Counted from the stretch's first letter, positions 17,020 through 27,141 are shown. The stretch: 64,000 nucleotides of DNA from Chloroflexota bacterium (GCA_013112685.1 JABFGC010000001.1:1302001-1366000), one strand, 5' to 3'. Numbers and translations are program-made. The notes: generated by a model from the sequence alone, not told the origin.

Positions 17020-17376
17020 ATGTACCAGGAAGCGTACAAGAAATACAAACAGCAGGACGTTATGAACGCAAGCCCGCTTCGGCTCGTCATCATGACCTAC
17101 GATCTCGCCATCCGCGCCTGCGAACAACAGGATTTTGCCAAAGCCACCAGGACGATCAGCGCCCTGCGCGACACCCTGGACCTGGATTACCCGGACGTCG
17201 CCGTCGGACTGTTCCGCCTCTATCAGTGGTGCCTGGACTGCATCCGCAAGGGAGATTATGCCTCCGCCCTGACGACCCTGACGGAATTGCGCGGCGCCTG
17301 GGCTGCCACTGAACAGACAATCGCCTCCCGACACGCTCCGGCATACACCGCCTCCCTGGGAAACATCCTGACCTGA
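17020..17376 (+). CDS. fliS: Flagellin export chaperone FliS
   Basis: FliS binds the flagellin C-terminus in the cytoplasm and delivers it to the export gate. The 118-residue protein begins MYQEAYKKYKQQDVMNASPL and has LVIMTYDLAIRACEQQDFAK, both family signatures, and it is all-helical. AGGAG lies at 17007-17011. A terminator follows, so the fliC-fliD-flaG-fliS unit ends here. Confidence 0.92.
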   Translation: MYQEAYKKYKQQDVMNASPLRLVIMTYDLAIRACEQQDFAKATRTISALRDTLDLDYPDVAVGLFRLYQWCLDCIRKGDYASALTTLTELRGAWAATEQTIASRHAPAYTASLGNILT

Positions 17377-17403
17377 ACTTTAACAATCTGGCAGACGAAG
17401 AAC

Positions 17404-17438
17404 AAGCGCCTTTTCGGAAGGAGAACGGCGCTTTTTTT
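17404..17438 (+). terminator. Rho-independent terminator after fliS
   Basis: The stem AAGCGCC / GGCGCTT around TTTTCGGAAGGAGAAC ends in a run of seven T. It separates the filament genes from the flgC operon. Confidence 0.75.
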
Positions 17439-17472
17439 ATTCACACGATTTTTATTTTAAGTTCACACCGGT

Positions 17473-17505
17473 TTTACTGTGGGTTCCCGCCCGCTCTGCT
17501 ATGAT
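17473..17505 (+). promoter_or_regulatory. Putative promoter of the flgC-flgE operon (TTTACT-N21-TATGAT)
   Basis: TTTACT at 17473-17478 and TATGAT at 17500-17505 with TGC just before the second box (extended -10). It is identical in layout to the site before cheA. Confidence 0.45.
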
Positions 17506-17526
17506 GCGTCCAACAAGGAGCAAACC

Positions 17527-17974
17527 ATGAGCTTTTGGCAGGCACTTCGTATTGGAGCATCCGGGTTGACCGCACAGCGTTTGCGCCTGGATTTGATTTC
17601 AAACAATATTGCCAATGCGCAAACCACCCGCACCGAAAAGGGTGGGTCCCTTCCAGCGGGCGGATGTGATCTTCACGGCGGAGGGGGGAGACTCTTCCGT
17701 GTCGCAGGTCGTGGCGGGGCGGCGCGGCAGCCTGGAAATCACGCAAGGCGGCGTCAGGGTGGCGCAAATCATCACGGATACAGAAGCAGGTCCCCGGGTG
17801 TATGACCCGGACCATTCCGATGCGGACGCGGACGGCTATGTCAATTATCCGAACGTGGATGTTGTGGTGGAGATGACCAACATGCTGTCTGCCACGCGCT
17901 CGTACGAAGCCAACCTCGCCGCGGTGGAAGCCGTCAAACGCATGGCGTTGAAAGCCCTCGAAATCGGGAGGTAA
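17527..17974 (+). CDS. flgC: Proximal rod protein FlgC (apparent frameshift)
   Basis: The protein starts MSFWQALRIGASGLTAQRLR with LISNNIANAQTTRTEKGG, breaks at 17644-17646 (GGG for GG in GGTGGTCCC), and continues PFQRADVIFTAEGG, then VNYPNVDVVVEMTNMLSATR and SYEANLAAVEAVKRM. These N- and C-terminal blocks are diagnostic of FlgC. The reconstructed length is about 148 residues, which is normal. AAGGAG lies before the ATG. Unusually, flgB is not its upstream neighbour but lies 6.3 kb downstream. fliE follows after 2 bp. Confidence 0.9.
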
Positions 17975-17976
17975 TC

Positions 17977-18282
17977 ATGGCAATCCAGCCCATCCATAAC
18001 AATTCGATTCCTGCCTTGCGCGGGCTTGATCCATCGCAGAAATCCACGGCAGGCGGCAATGTCGGGGACATCGGGCAGACCTTTGAGGACATCCTCTCGT
18101 CCCTGAACCAATCCCAGTTGAGCGCGGACGACCTGGTGCGGAAACTGGCTCAAGGCGAAAACGTGGACCTGCACACGGTAATGATCGGACTGGAAGAGAA
18201 TAATGTGAATTTCAACGTGGCGCTCGGCATCCGCGACCGGCTCGTGGAAGCGTATCGTGAAATCATGAGAATGCAAGTTTGA
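17977..18282 (+). CDS. fliE: MS ring-rod adaptor FliE
   Basis: The 101-residue protein ends VMIGLEENNVNFNVALGIRD, then RLVEAYREIMRMQ, the family signature (VxIAxxKAxxxFxxxxxxRxKxxxAYxEIMRMxV). FliE joins the MS ring to the rod and is one of the first export substrates. It lies between flgC and fliF as usual. Confidence 0.93.
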   Translation: MAIQPIHNNSIPALRGLDPSQKSTAGGNVGDIGQTFEDILSSLNQSQLSADDLVRKLAQGENVDLHTVMIGLEENNVNFNVALGIRDRLVEAYREIMRMQV

Positions 18283-18299
18283 TCTTTTTGGGAAATATT

Positions 18300-19960
18300 A
18301 TGTTTTCATCACTTCAGCAGCAATTCGCATCCTATTGGAAGAGGCAGAGCCTCGGCAAACAGATCACCCTGGTCTCGTTGATCCTGGCGGCGCTGATCCT
18401 GACGCCCGTCCTGGTCAACTGGGCGGGCGCGCCCAGTTATGCCATTGCCTACACCGGCTTGAGCGAGGCGGACGCCTCCCAGATCGTGCAAAAACTGGAT
18501 GAGAACAGCATCCCTTATCAACTCAAGAACAGCGGCACGATCGCAGTGCCGAACGACCAAGTCTATACCGTCCGTTTACTCATGGCGCGCGAGGGATTGC
18601 CGCAATCGAGCACGGTGGGATATGAGTTATTCAGCGGAACCTCGATGCTGGGAATGACCGAGTTTTCCCAGCAAGTCAATTACCAGCGCGCCATCGAGGG
18701 GGAATTGCAGCGGACCATCGGCAGTCTCGAGGCGGTGAAAGCCGTCCGCGTGCACCTGGTTGTGCCGGAGAAGACCCTGTTGTCGTCCGACCAGGCTCTC
18801 AGCACGGCGTCCGTCACGATCCAGGTGAACCCCGGTTACTCGCTGGATGCAGACCAGGTGCGTTCGATCACCCATCTGGTTGCCAGCAGTGTGGAAGGAC
18901 TCAAACCGGAAAACGTGGTCGTGGTGGATACCGAAGGCAACCTGCTGGCGGATGGGACCGGCGACGAAAGCCAGACGGGACCGGCGCAGAAAAGCGAACA
19001 ACGTGCCGCGGAACAAGCGTATGCCGCCGAAGTGCAAAAGCGCGTGCAGGGCATCCTGGATAAGATCCTCGGTCCGAACCGCTCTGTGGTGCAAGCCACC
19101 GTGGAAATGGACTGGACCCAGCGCGAGATCACCTCCAACACCTACGAACCGACCGCGGTGGCAGTGCGCAGTTCACAAAAAATCAACGAAAGTTCCACCG
19201 AAGGGGCGCGCCGGCGGAGTGCCGGGCGCGCCGTCCAACCTGCCCACGCCGGTCGCCACCGCCACAACGACGGAGGGCGGCGCCTACCAGCGCACCGAAG
19301 AGACCATCAATTACGAAGTCAGCCAGGTGCAATCGCACGAGATCATCGCGCCGGGAGAGGTGAGCCGCATCTCCGTCTCCGTCATGGTGGACGGGGTCAG
19401 CGACCAGGCTCAAATGGACGCGATCAAATCGGCAGTCCAGGTTCTTTGCGGGCATTGACTTGGCGCGCGGCGACCAGATCGTCGTCGAATCCTTCGAGTT
19501 CGACAGAACCGCCCTGGAAGCCCTCAGCGCCGAGTTGGAGCAGCAGCAGAAACAACAGCAATACATGCAGATCGGGCTGGGGGTGGGAGCCTTGCTGATC
19601 CTGGCGGCGTTGTTCTTCTTCATCTTCCGACAGGTCAACAACCTGCGCAACGCCTCCAGGGAATCGTGGAAACCTGTCCTGCGGCCCGTCGGCGAAATGG
19701 TCGCATTCCAGCAGGGATACACAGGACCCGCTTTGCAGAATCCCGGCGGCGCCATCCCGGCGATCACGATGCGGGGGGCGAACGACCAGGCAAAACCCGA
19801 TGGCGGCGACGTTGTTGTGCAGCTCCGGTCGAAGAGTCAATCCGGCACCGCCATGGAAGATGAACAGCGCGCCCGCGTGCTTTCCCGGCTGACGGAGGAA
19901 AATCCCGCCACGGTGGCGGAGATCATCCAACTCTGGCTGAACGAGGGCAAAAAGTCATGA
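18300..19960 (+). CDS. fliF: MS-ring protein FliF (two apparent frameshifts)
   Basis: FliF forms the membrane MS ring. N-terminal TM at about residues 23-43 (ITLVSLILAALILTPVLVNW), then YccJ-like ring-building domains (VPNDQVYTVRLLMAREGLPQ, EGELQRTIGSLEAVKAVRVH), C-terminal TM near 19575-19630 and a short cytoplasmic FliG-binding tail. Frame breaks lie at 19203-19206 (GGGG for GGG) and about 19440-19446; restoring them gives TEGRAGGVPGAPSNLPTP and FAGIDLARGDQIVVESFEFD. The reconstructed length is about 552 residues. ATG 18300 has only a weak GGGA upstream. Its stop overlaps fliG by 4 bp. Confidence 0.91.
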
Positions 19961-20961
19961 CCTCCGGCACCGAAAAAGCCTCCGCCCTGCTGCTCGGCTT
20001 GGGCGTTGACCTTTCGTCCAAAGTCCTTCAATACATGAATGAAGGCGAGATCGAACAGGTGCTGCTCGCGCTTGGCAAGTCCGGGCCGGTTTTGCCGGAG
20101 GCGCGGCATGAAGCGCTCAAAGAGGCGTATGAACTCAGCCTGTCCGATTCCGCCGAACTGCGCGGCGGCATCGAATACAGCCGCCAGTTGCTGGCGCGGG
20201 CGGTGGGTCCGCGGCGCGGCACGGAGATTCTGGAGCGCATCTCGGTTCACCAGCAACTCTCCTCGTTCGAGATGTTGAAGAACGCCAACCCAACCGAGGT
20301 CGCAGCGCTGTTGCAGGATGAAATGCCGCAGACGATTGCGCTCGTCCTTTCATATCTTGAGGCGAAAGTCGCGGCGGACATCCTCACGAGCATGTCCAAA
20401 GAGAACCAGGTGGAAGTCACACTGCGCCTCGCCGCGATGGATCGCGTCTCGCCGCAGGTCGTCCAGCAGGTGGAGAAGAACCTCAAGAGCAAACTCTCCA
20501 GCGTGATCAACGAAGCCGACTTCCGCGCGACGGGCGGCGTGGCTTTTTTGGTGAAGATGCTCAACCAGGTGGATCGCGGCGTGCAGAAATCCATCTTTGA
20601 AGCGCTCGAAACCACGAACGCAAAACTGGTCGAGGAGATCCGCGCCAACATGTTCACATTCGACGACGTGGCGAAACTCGACGACCGCACCATGCAGCGC
20701 GTCCTGCGCGACGTCAACAAGAACGACCTGGCGCTGGCGCTCAAAGGCGCGCCGGATCATCTCAAGGAAAAGGTGTTCGCCAATCTTTCCGAGCGGGCGC
20801 GCGAAAACCTCAAAGAGGAGATTGACATCCTCGGCCCGCAGCTGGCGAAGAACGTGTACGCCGCGCAGCGCAAGATCGTGGACGTGTGCCGTTCGCTCGA
20901 AGAATCAGGCGAGATCGTGATCGCCGGCGGCGGAGGAGACGAATATGAAGTCATTGCCTAG
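19957..20961 (+). CDS. fliG: Flagellar motor switch protein FliG
   Basis: FliG couples the MS ring to the C ring and receives torque from the stator. The 334-residue protein has the three armadillo-like domains: LQDEMPQTIALVLSYL (EHPQ-type motif, here DEMPQ), MFTFDDVAKLDDRTMQRVLR, and a C-terminal domain with charged residues (LKEEIDILGP). It is intact, with the normal length. fliH starts 17 bp before its end. Confidence 0.94.
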   Translation: MTSGTEKASALLLGLGVDLSSKVLQYMNEGEIEQVLLALGKSGPVLPEARHEALKEAYELSLSDSAELRGGIEYSRQLLARAVGPRRGTEILERISVHQQLSSFEMLKNANPTEVAALLQDEMPQTIALVLSYLEAKVAADILTSMSKENQVEVTLRLAAMDRVSPQVVQQVEKNLKSKLSSVINEADFRATGGVAFLVKMLNQVDRGVQKSIFEALETTNAKLVEEIRANMFTFDDVAKLDDRTMQRVLRDVNKNDLALALKGAPDHLKEKVFANLSERARENLKEEIDILGPQLAKNVYAAQRKIVDVCRSLEESGEIVIAGGGGDEYEVIA

Positions 20962-21886
20962 GGTCTACCCGCGCGCCTCGGGGGAACCGATCAAGCCCTG
21001 GAACGCATCCGACCTGGACCTCGACCCCGCGGATGCCGATGCCATGCGGCGGGATCAAATCCTTGCCCTTTTTACTGCGGATGAAAAAACCGCCTCACGC
21101 GGACCGGAGAGCGGGCCCCGTTCAAATTTGCTTCGCGCCGGGACGGATGTATCGCTCACGAACTGGCTCCCGGGCGAGATGGATTTCCAGCCCTCGATCA
21201 ACGACGCCGACGGGTGGACGTTCGTCAACTCGCCGGGGGAATTTTTCAGCGGCGCACCGCGCCGTGGTCACGGCAGGCAGCCTCTTCGTCAGAAAGGAGG
21301 CGGAAGGGCTGTCGAGCAGGCGCGCGCCCAGGCGGAGGAAATCCTGCTCGAAGCGCGATCCGCCGCAGACCAGTTGATCCGGCAGGCGCAGGCGGAGATC
21401 GAACAGGCAAAACAGGATGGGTATCGGCAGGGGCAGAGCGAGGCGCGGAACGAGATCCAGCAGGCGTTGAGCGCGGTTCACGCGATGGTCGAAGAGACCC
21501 GTGAATGGCAATCGTCGCTGGTGAATCACGGCGAAGGCTTCCTGACGGAGATGTTGAAGGAGATCGCGCAGACCATGTTCGGCGAAGGCGTCAACCTGGA
21601 CCCTCATGCGCTTCAACTGAATCTGAACCGCATCATGGAGCATGCGCAGCGGCTCGGCGACCTGAACATTCTGCTGAACCCGCGCGACGCCCATCTGCTC
21701 GAGCCTTCCTGGAGTCAGTATCAATTGATGATCACAGGCAGCAAAGTGCGAATCATCCCTTCTGAAAAGATCACGCCCGGCGGTTGCGTTGTGAAAGGGA
21801 GCATGGGCATGGTGGATGGGCGCGTGGAGACCCAGCTCGCGGCGGTGTTGAATTCGCTGGATGAACTTGCGCTGGCGAACGGATAA
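20945..21886 (+). CDS. fliH: Flagellar export ATPase regulator FliH (internal double frameshift)
   Basis: FliH binds FliI and tethers it to the C ring. The 313-residue reading frame has the helical segment RAQAEEILLEARSAADQLIR with repeated A/E/Q heptads and the C-terminal domain (NPRDAHLLEPSWSQYQ, KITPGGCVVKGSMGMVDGRV) typical of FliH/YscL. Between about 21255 and 21311 the other frame reads better (SAAHRAVVTAGSLFVRKEA), implying a +1 and a compensating -1 error. GGAGGAG precedes the ATG, which lies inside fliG. N-terminal 90 residues are divergent. Confidence 0.85.
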   Translation: MKSLPRVYPRASGEPIKPWNASDLDLDPADADAMRRDQILALFTADEKTASRGPESGPRSNLLRAGTDVSLTNWLPGEMDFQPSINDADGWTFVNSPGEFFSGAPRRGHGRQPLRQKGGGRAVEQARAQAEEILLEARSAADQLIRQAQAEIEQAKQDGYRQGQSEARNEIQQALSAVHAMVEETREWQSSLVNHGEGFLTEMLKEIAQTMFGEGVNLDPHALQLNLNRIMEHAQRLGDLNILLNPRDAHLLEPSWSQYQLMITGSKVRIIPSEKITPGGCVVKGSMGMVDGRVETQLAAVLNSLDELALANG

Positions 21887-21944
21887 ACGATGGATGCTTC
21901 GCAGCGCAAGATGGAATCTTGCGTTACATCACAAACGGATAAAC

Positions 21945-23287
21945 ATGGAAACTCTCACACTCGACACATCGCGCTATCGCAACGCCATCACCCGCCTCAA
22001 CCCACTGGCTGTTTCGGGACGGGTGGTGCAGGTGGTGGGACTCACCATCGAGATCATGGGCTTGAACTGCCAGATCGGCGAGGTATGCGAGATCCACACG
22101 CGGGACGGAAATTCGCTGATGGCGGAGGTGATCGGCTTTCGCAACAACCACACCCTGCTGATGCCCCTGGGCAACATGGACGGCATCCAGCCGGACAGCA
22201 CGGTGAGGTCGGTCTCGCGCGCGTTCAAAGCCCCCGTGGGAACGTCGCTGATCGGGCGCGTGCTGAACGGATTGGGCGAACCCATTGATAACCTGGGCGC
22301 GCTGGAAAACGTGGATTGGGCTTCCACGAACCAGCCGCCTCCGCATCCGTTACAGCGCTCCTCCATTGACGAGCCGCTCGTCACCGGCGTGCGAGTCATT
22401 GACGGGATGCTGACCTGCGGCAAGGGTCAGCGCATGGGCATCTTTGCCGGGAGCGGCGTGGGCAAAAGCACCCTGCTCGGTTCGATTGCCCGCAACTCGG
22501 AAAGCGACATCTCGGTCATCGCCCTGATTGGCGAACGCGGGCGCGAAGTGCGCGAGTTCCTCGAACGCGACCTTGGGCCCCGAAGGCTTGGCGCGCTCGG
22601 TCATCATCGTCTCCACTTCAGACCAACCTGCGCTGGTGCGTTTGAAAGCCGCGCTGGTCGCCATGACCATCGCCGAGTTCTTCCGCGACAGGGGCAGCGA
22701 CGTGATGTTCCTGATGGACTCGGTCACACGCTACGCGATGGCGCGACGCGAGATCGGTCTTTCCATCGGCGAGCCGCCCGCCAGCAAGGGCTATACCCCG
22801 TCCGTGTTTGCGATGCTTGCCGCGTTTGCTCGAACGCGCGGGGAGAGGAGAGCGCGGTTCGATCACCGGTTTCTTCACGGTGCTGGTCGAAGGCGACGAT
22901 TTCAACGAACCCATCTGCGACGCCGTGCGCGGCATCCTGGACGGGCACATCATCCTCAGCCGCACGCTGGCGGCGCGCAATCATTATCCCGCCATTGACG
23001 TGCTGAACAGCGTCAGCCGCGTCATGCCCGCGCTGGCTTCGAAGGAACATTTGCAGTTTGCCGCGTTCGCCCGCAAGAATCTGGCGGTCTTCGAGAAGGT
23101 GCGCGACCTGGTCAACATCGGCGCCTACGTCAAAGGCTCCGATCCCGAAGTGGATACCGCCCTGCTCGTGATGCCCGTGCTGACGGAATTCCTCCAGCAG
23201 GACCACACCGACGTGACCGCCTTCGAGAACACCCTGCAATATTTGAACGAAATCAGCCGGGTCGCCCCTGACAGCGAAAGGATTTGA
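21945..23287 (+). CDS. fliI: Flagellar export ATPase FliI (two apparent frameshifts)
   Basis: FliI powers and primes flagellar type III export. Visible are the Walker A motif GSGVGKST in [35 protein letters not shown], and Walker B in [20 protein letters not shown]. Frame breaks at 22578-22581 (CCCC for [19 protein letters not shown]) and 22819 (extra [21 protein letters not shown]). The reconstructed length is about 446 residues, as usual. ATG 21945 ([13 protein letters not shown]) is chosen as it begins the beta-barrel domain. It lies 58 bp after fliH and 3 bp before fliJ. Confidence 0.93.
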
Positions 23288-23290
23288 TAA

Positions 23291-23743
23291 ATGCCGCCTA
23301 AATTTTCCCTGCAAAGCGTGCTGGATGTCCGCCGCGGAAGAGTGGAACTGCTCGAAATCGAACTGGGCAGGCTGATGACCGCCCGGCAGGAAATGGAGAT
23401 GCGGCTTTTATCCCTGCAGGAATTCCAGCGCGATCTGCTGGAGCAGCTGAAGGACGCCCAACTGGGCGAGATTGATCTCTCGAAGATCGGTTTGATCCGA
23501 TTGAACCTCTGGCAGGTAAATACTTACATGGAAAACGTATCCCTCGAACTGGCGAGACTGACCCGCGAGGCGGGCGAAAAAAGGCTGGAGTTGGTTCAAG
23601 CCAAACAGTCCGAGGAGACGCTGGAAATCCTGAAACAGAAACGGCACGAAGCGTATCAAGCGGAACAGGCGCAGATCGAAGCCCGGGCGCAGGACGACCT
23701 CTACATCGCCCGGGCGTTCCGCAACCAGCAGCAAGGAGCATAG
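23291..23743 (+). CDS. fliJ: Flagellar export protein FliJ
   Basis: A 150-residue coiled-coil protein rich in Leu, Glu, Gln and Arg (FSLQSVLDVRRGRVELLEIE, ending ARAFRNQQQGA). FliJ forms an antiparallel coiled coil in the FliI hexamer and interacts with FlhA. Sequence conservation is low in the family, so the call rests on the N-terminal FxLqxvLdxR pattern, size, helicity and position right after fliI. Confidence 0.85.
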   Translation: MPPKFSLQSVLDVRRGRVELLEIELGRLMTARQEMEMRLLSLQEFQRDLLEQLKDAQLGEIDLSKIGLIRLNLWQVNTYMENVSLELARLTREAGEKRLELVQAKQSEETLEILKQKRHEAYQAEQAQIEARAQDDLYIARAFRNQQQGA

Positions 23744-23749
23744 ACGATC

Positions 23750-24310
23750 ATGAACAATTCCTTTTTTACCGGGCAGGTGCAGTCGGTGATGCAGAAACTG
23801 ATGTTCGCCCTGATCGAAAGACTGCTCGACCGCCTCGAGAGCGGCGGAAAGAACCAACCGGCGAGTGTTTCATCGCCCGCCCCCGCTTCCACAGATTCGC
23901 CGGGCGCGCCCGTCGGCGGGAGTTTTTCGAGTCTCATCCATCAAGCCGCGCAGAAATACGGCGTCAACCCCGCGCTGGTGCAAGCCGTGATCAAAGCCGA
24001 ATCCAATTTCAACCCCAGCGCGGTTTCCTCGGCAGGCGCGATGGGACTGATGCAGTTGATGCCGGGCACCGCCCGCGGACTCGGCGTGAGCAACCCCCTC
24101 GATCCCGCGCAGAACATCGAAGGCGGGGTCAAGTTCCTCCGTCAATTATTGAACCGGTACGATGGCAATGTCCGGCTGGCGCTGGCGGCGTATAACGCCG
24201 GTCCCGGCGCGGTGGACCGGTACGGCGGCATCCCGCCCTACAGGGAAACGCAAACCTACGTCACGCGCGTGCTGGGTTATTACCAGTCCACGAATCAATG
24301 GCAGGGATGA
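23750..24310 (+). CDS. Flagellar-locus lytic transglycosylase (SLT domain)
   Basis: The 186-residue protein has a C-terminal SLT/GH23 domain (about residues 65-180): catalytic Glu in [16 protein letters not shown], then [14 protein letters not shown] and [20 protein letters not shown]. It should cleave peptidoglycan to let the rod pass, the job of FlgJ elsewhere. There is no Sec signal. The N-terminus holds [15 protein letters not shown], nearly the same as a segment of the M23 peptidase at 29940-30629, so export through the flagellar apparatus is likely. It lies between fliJ and flgB. Confidence 0.88.
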   Translation: MNNSFFTGQVQSVMQKLMFALIERLLDRLESGGKNQPASVSSPAPASTDSPGAPVGGSFSSLIHQAAQKYGVNPALVQAVIKAESNFNPSAVSSAGAMGLMQLMPGTARGLGVSNPLDPAQNIEGGVKFLRQLLNRYDGNVRLALAAYNAGPGAVDRYGGIPPYRETQTYVTRVLGYYQSTNQWQG

Positions 24311-24314
24311 AGCG

Positions 24315-24713
24315 ATGAGCAATTCACTTTTTTCCGACGCTGCCATACGCCTCGCAAAAGCCGCCCTCGACGGTCTCAGCCTGCGCCAGCAAATCATCAG
24401 CCGCAACCTGGCGAATATTGATACGCCCGGTTATCAGGCGCAGACGATTGACTTTGAAGAGACCCTGAAACGCCTGATCGGGAACGGCGATTCGCTGCCG
24501 ATGCAGGTCACGGATATCTCGCATCAAGTCCCCGCTTCACAAGCCGCCGGTTTTTCCGCGTCCATGCGTCCCGGCGGAAGTTTCCGCGCCGACCAGAACA
24601 ACGTGGATATTGATGTCGAGATGATAGACATGTCCGAGACGGGCATTCAATACCAGGCGGTCAGCCAGGCGGTCTCGCAAAAACTATTGCTCCTGAAAAA
24701 CCTGGCGAAATAA
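24315..24713 (+). CDS. flgB: Proximal rod protein FlgB
   Basis: The 132-residue protein has LRQQIISRNLANIDTPGYQA at the N-terminus and NNVDIDVEMIDMSETGIQYQ near the end, diagnostic of FlgB. It forms the base of the rod next to FliE. It stands directly after the lytic transglycosylase and before fliK, rather than before flgC. ATG 24315 follows AGGGATGAAGCG. Confidence 0.92.
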   Translation: MSNSLFSDAAIRLAKAALDGLSLRQQIISRNLANIDTPGYQAQTIDFEETLKRLIGNGDSLPMQVTDISHQVPASQAAGFSASMRPGGSFRADQNNVDIDVEMIDMSETGIQYQAVSQAVSQKLLLLKNLAK

Positions 24714-24714
24714 C

Positions 24715-26688
24715 ATGGTCTTCGGCTTGCACCTGCCCGCCCAGTCTCTTCCGCTCGAAGGCATGCCCGCAAAATCCCTGCCCCTGGATTCCGAAACGCT
24801 CCAACCCCTTTCCTTTGCGGAACACTTGAAGATGCAGGAAAAGCAGCTGCAACAGGAACAAGGCGTCGGCGCGGCTTCGGTTGCCGCGGCGTTGGCGGCG
24901 TGGCAGACCTTGCCCATACCAGTTGTAGCGGAAGGCGAAACCGGCGGCGGGGCTGACGTTCTTTCCGTCCAGCCCGAAACAACACGAACGGCGATACCCG
25001 CCATTGGACAGGCGCAGCAAACCATGACCGTTGAATCAGATCCAATCGGAATGCAGGTTGACTCATCAACGCCCCTCGACGGCTTTCCCCAACCTGCCGT
25101 GACCGCGCCTCCAGCAAGCCGCCTCGTTTCGACCGATTTGCCTGCTCCCGCTTCGGAGATATTTTCCAACGCCCAGGCTGGGACCGCTCCGCCGCTAACC
25201 GGCATTCCATCACATTCGGCTCCATGGCCCCAGGATATTCCGTCTAACCCAAAAGCCAAATCGGGGAATATCCAGCCGCAGGCGGAACCCCTCGCGCGCT
25301 TGGACGGCACTCTGAATTCTTCCGCGGCGGGAATCGCCATCCCCGCAATGAAGCCGGCGGACGAAACCGCTGCGGTCGCTTTCCCCGCTCAATCCATGCC
25401 GGGAAGGGAGGACGAATCCACACCGCCGCAAATCGACCTGCCAGATGCGCCCCCCGTCGTTCATCATCGCGCTTCCCAGCCTGTCGCTCCCCAACCCGCT
25501 GCTGGGTTGTCGAATTCACCACAGACCGATACGGATGAACGCCGATTTTTCGATAAAGCCTCTGCGAACGCAATGGCAAATCCTTTTTATCTGCGTTCGT
25601 CTGTGGTGAAGACGGGCTTTCATGCGCTCTCTGAGACCGTTCCGGTGGAAGTTGAAGAGCGAACCCCTGTCACTGTTGACGTTGATCCGTCACAACTTCC
25701 AATGCAAAAAATGGAATCCCAGGATGCTTCGCCAACGGCAAACCCTGCACATGCCGGGACGGAAAAAGTCATTGCAGGAACGCCATCCGCGCCTCCCGCC
25801 ATCGTCCCGGCAGACGCAGAGAATGAGACGGTAAAGGTTGTTCCACAGCCTGTTGACGAATCCGAAACCAGCCGGGCAAAACCGGCTCGGTTGGCTGATG
25901 CGTCCCTGCCGACACGACCGGCGGTTGATTCAAAGGTCAACCCCGGAACTGGGAGCGGCAACACGCAAGCCGAAACGCCGATTGCAAGCGCTGAAACGAC
26001 GATGGTCATGCCTCCGCAAACTGAAGCAAGGTCCGATGCGGAGGTTCAAGCGGGGGTCGCCGTTATTCCCGCCGAAACAAGCGGCACGGACGAAGTTTCC
26101 GCCGGGCGTTTCACTTCCACAGATGAAAAGTCGCGCCGGGCAGATTGGCGTCTCGACGCCGTACAGCCGAGGCTGAATCAAATGCACGGGGTCGCCGCCG
26201 CGGCCGCCAGTCCGGGAAAAGAAGCGGTGGTTGAGTCCAGCGGAAGGATGCCGGGAATCCAGGTGAATATTCCAGCCGTGGAAGTGGTCCAGCAGATCAT
26301 CCGTCAAATGAACGGCAGGCTCAAAAGCGGACCCGCATCCATGCGCCTGCAATTGCACCCCAAAGAGTTGGGCGCGATTGACGTGGAAATGGTCGGTCGT
26401 CCACAGGGGGTGCAGGTGACGTTCTTTGTGGAACAAGCCGAAACCGGGAAACTTTTGGAATCGGGAATGAAGCAGTTACGCGACTCGCTCGTGGATTCCG
26501 GCGTGCAGCTCTCAGGGCTGAACATCAGCCAGCACAGTTCATACGGACAGAAAGGAGGAACCTTCAGCCAGGAGACAGAATTTGTCCCCCGCCCCCCGCG
26601 CGAATTCATGCCGGATGAACCCGGGCAGGAACCCCCGCGCGCGGGACAACTCGCCGGGCAGACCGGCGAGGTTGATTATCGAATCTAG
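24715..26688 (+). CDS. fliK: Hook-length control protein FliK
   Basis: The 657-residue protein is long and low in complexity, rich in Pro, Ala, Thr and Glu up to about residue 510, as expected of the ruler part of FliK. The C-terminal Flg_hook domain (QLHPKELGAIDVEMVGRPQG, VTFFVEQAETGKLLESGM, LRDSLVDSGVQLSGLNI) switches export specificity by acting on FlhB. No frame break is seen over 2 kb. It starts 1 bp after the flgB stop without its own clear ribosome site, so translation is probably coupled. Confidence 0.88.
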   Translation: MVFGLHLPAQSLPLEGMPAKSLPLDSETLQPLSFAEHLKMQEKQLQQEQGVGAASVAAALAAWQTLPIPVVAEGETGGGADVLSVQPETTRTAIPAIGQAQQTMTVESDPIGMQVDSSTPLDGFPQPAVTAPPASRLVSTDLPAPASEIFSNAQAGTAPPLTGIPSHSAPWPQDIPSNPKAKSGNIQPQAEPLARLDGTLNSSAAGIAIPAMKPADETAAVAFPAQSMPGREDESTPPQIDLPDAPPVVHHRASQPVAPQPAAGLSNSPQTDTDERRFFDKASANAMANPFYLRSSVVKTGFHALSETVPVEVEERTPVTVDVDPSQLPMQKMESQDASPTANPAHAGTEKVIAGTPSAPPAIVPADAENETVKVVPQPVDESETSRAKPARLADASLPTRPAVDSKVNPGTGSGNTQAETPIASAETTMVMPPQTEARSDAEVQAGVAVIPAETSGTDEVSAGRFTSTDEKSRRADWRLDAVQPRLNQMHGVAAAAASPGKEAVVESSGRMPGIQVNIPAVEVVQQIIRQMNGRLKSGPASMRLQLHPKELGAIDVEMVGRPQGVQVTFFVEQAETGKLLESGMKQLRDSLVDSGVQLSGLNISQHSSYGQKGGTFSQETEFVPRPPREFMPDEPGQEPPRAGQLAGQTGEVDYRI

Positions 26689-26712
26689 AAAATTTCATGA
26701 AAGGAGAAAGAC

Positions 26713-27141
26713 ATGCAAGTGAACGGTATTGCAAATGTCAATCAGGCAACCGCATCGGAAAGCCTTGCCAGCCTGGCGCGCGCGGCAGGCAACGCGCTCG
26801 ACACTAATCAGTTCATGCAGATCCTGCTGGCGCAGATGACCCATCAGAACCCGCTCGAACCGATGGATAACGCCGAAATGCTGACGCAGTTCTCGCAACT
26901 CAATTCGCTCCAGGAATTGCGCGAGATTCACACCGGCATGGACAAACTGGCGGCTTCCAACCAGGTCATCTACCTGGCGAGTTTGATCGGAAAATCGGTG
27001 AAGGTCAACCGCCCGGATGGAAATGTGATCGAGGGCGTGGTCGAAGAAGTCGTCACCGAAAAGGACAATCCTCAACTGCGCATCGGGGACGAGAAGGCAT
27101 CCCTCGCCGATGTGATCGAGGTGAAAGGAACAGACGCATGA
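26713..27141 (+). CDS. flgD: Hook scaffolding protein FlgD
   Basis: The 142-residue protein carries the FlgD N-terminal signature: TNQFMQILLAQMTHQNPLEP, MDNAEMLTQFSQLNSLQELR, and a short C-terminal beta part (LIGKSVKV, EGVVEEV). FlgD caps the growing hook. It lacks the extended Ig-like C-terminal domain of Proteobacterial FlgD, as in many Gram-positive species. AAGGAG precedes the ATG; the next gene overlaps by 4 bp. Confidence 0.92.
   Translation: MQVNGIANVNQATASESLASLARAAGNALDTNQFMQILLAQMTHQNPLEPMDNAEMLTQFSQLNSLQELREIHTGMDKLAASNQVIYLASLIGKSVKVNRPDGNVIEGVVEEVVTEKDNPQLRIGDEKASLADVIEVKGTDA

Noticed and set aside
24684..25579. Long minus-strand open frames over fliK
   Set aside because: fliK is GC-rich and repetitive in composition, so antisense frames stay open. 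They have no ribosome sites and no domains.
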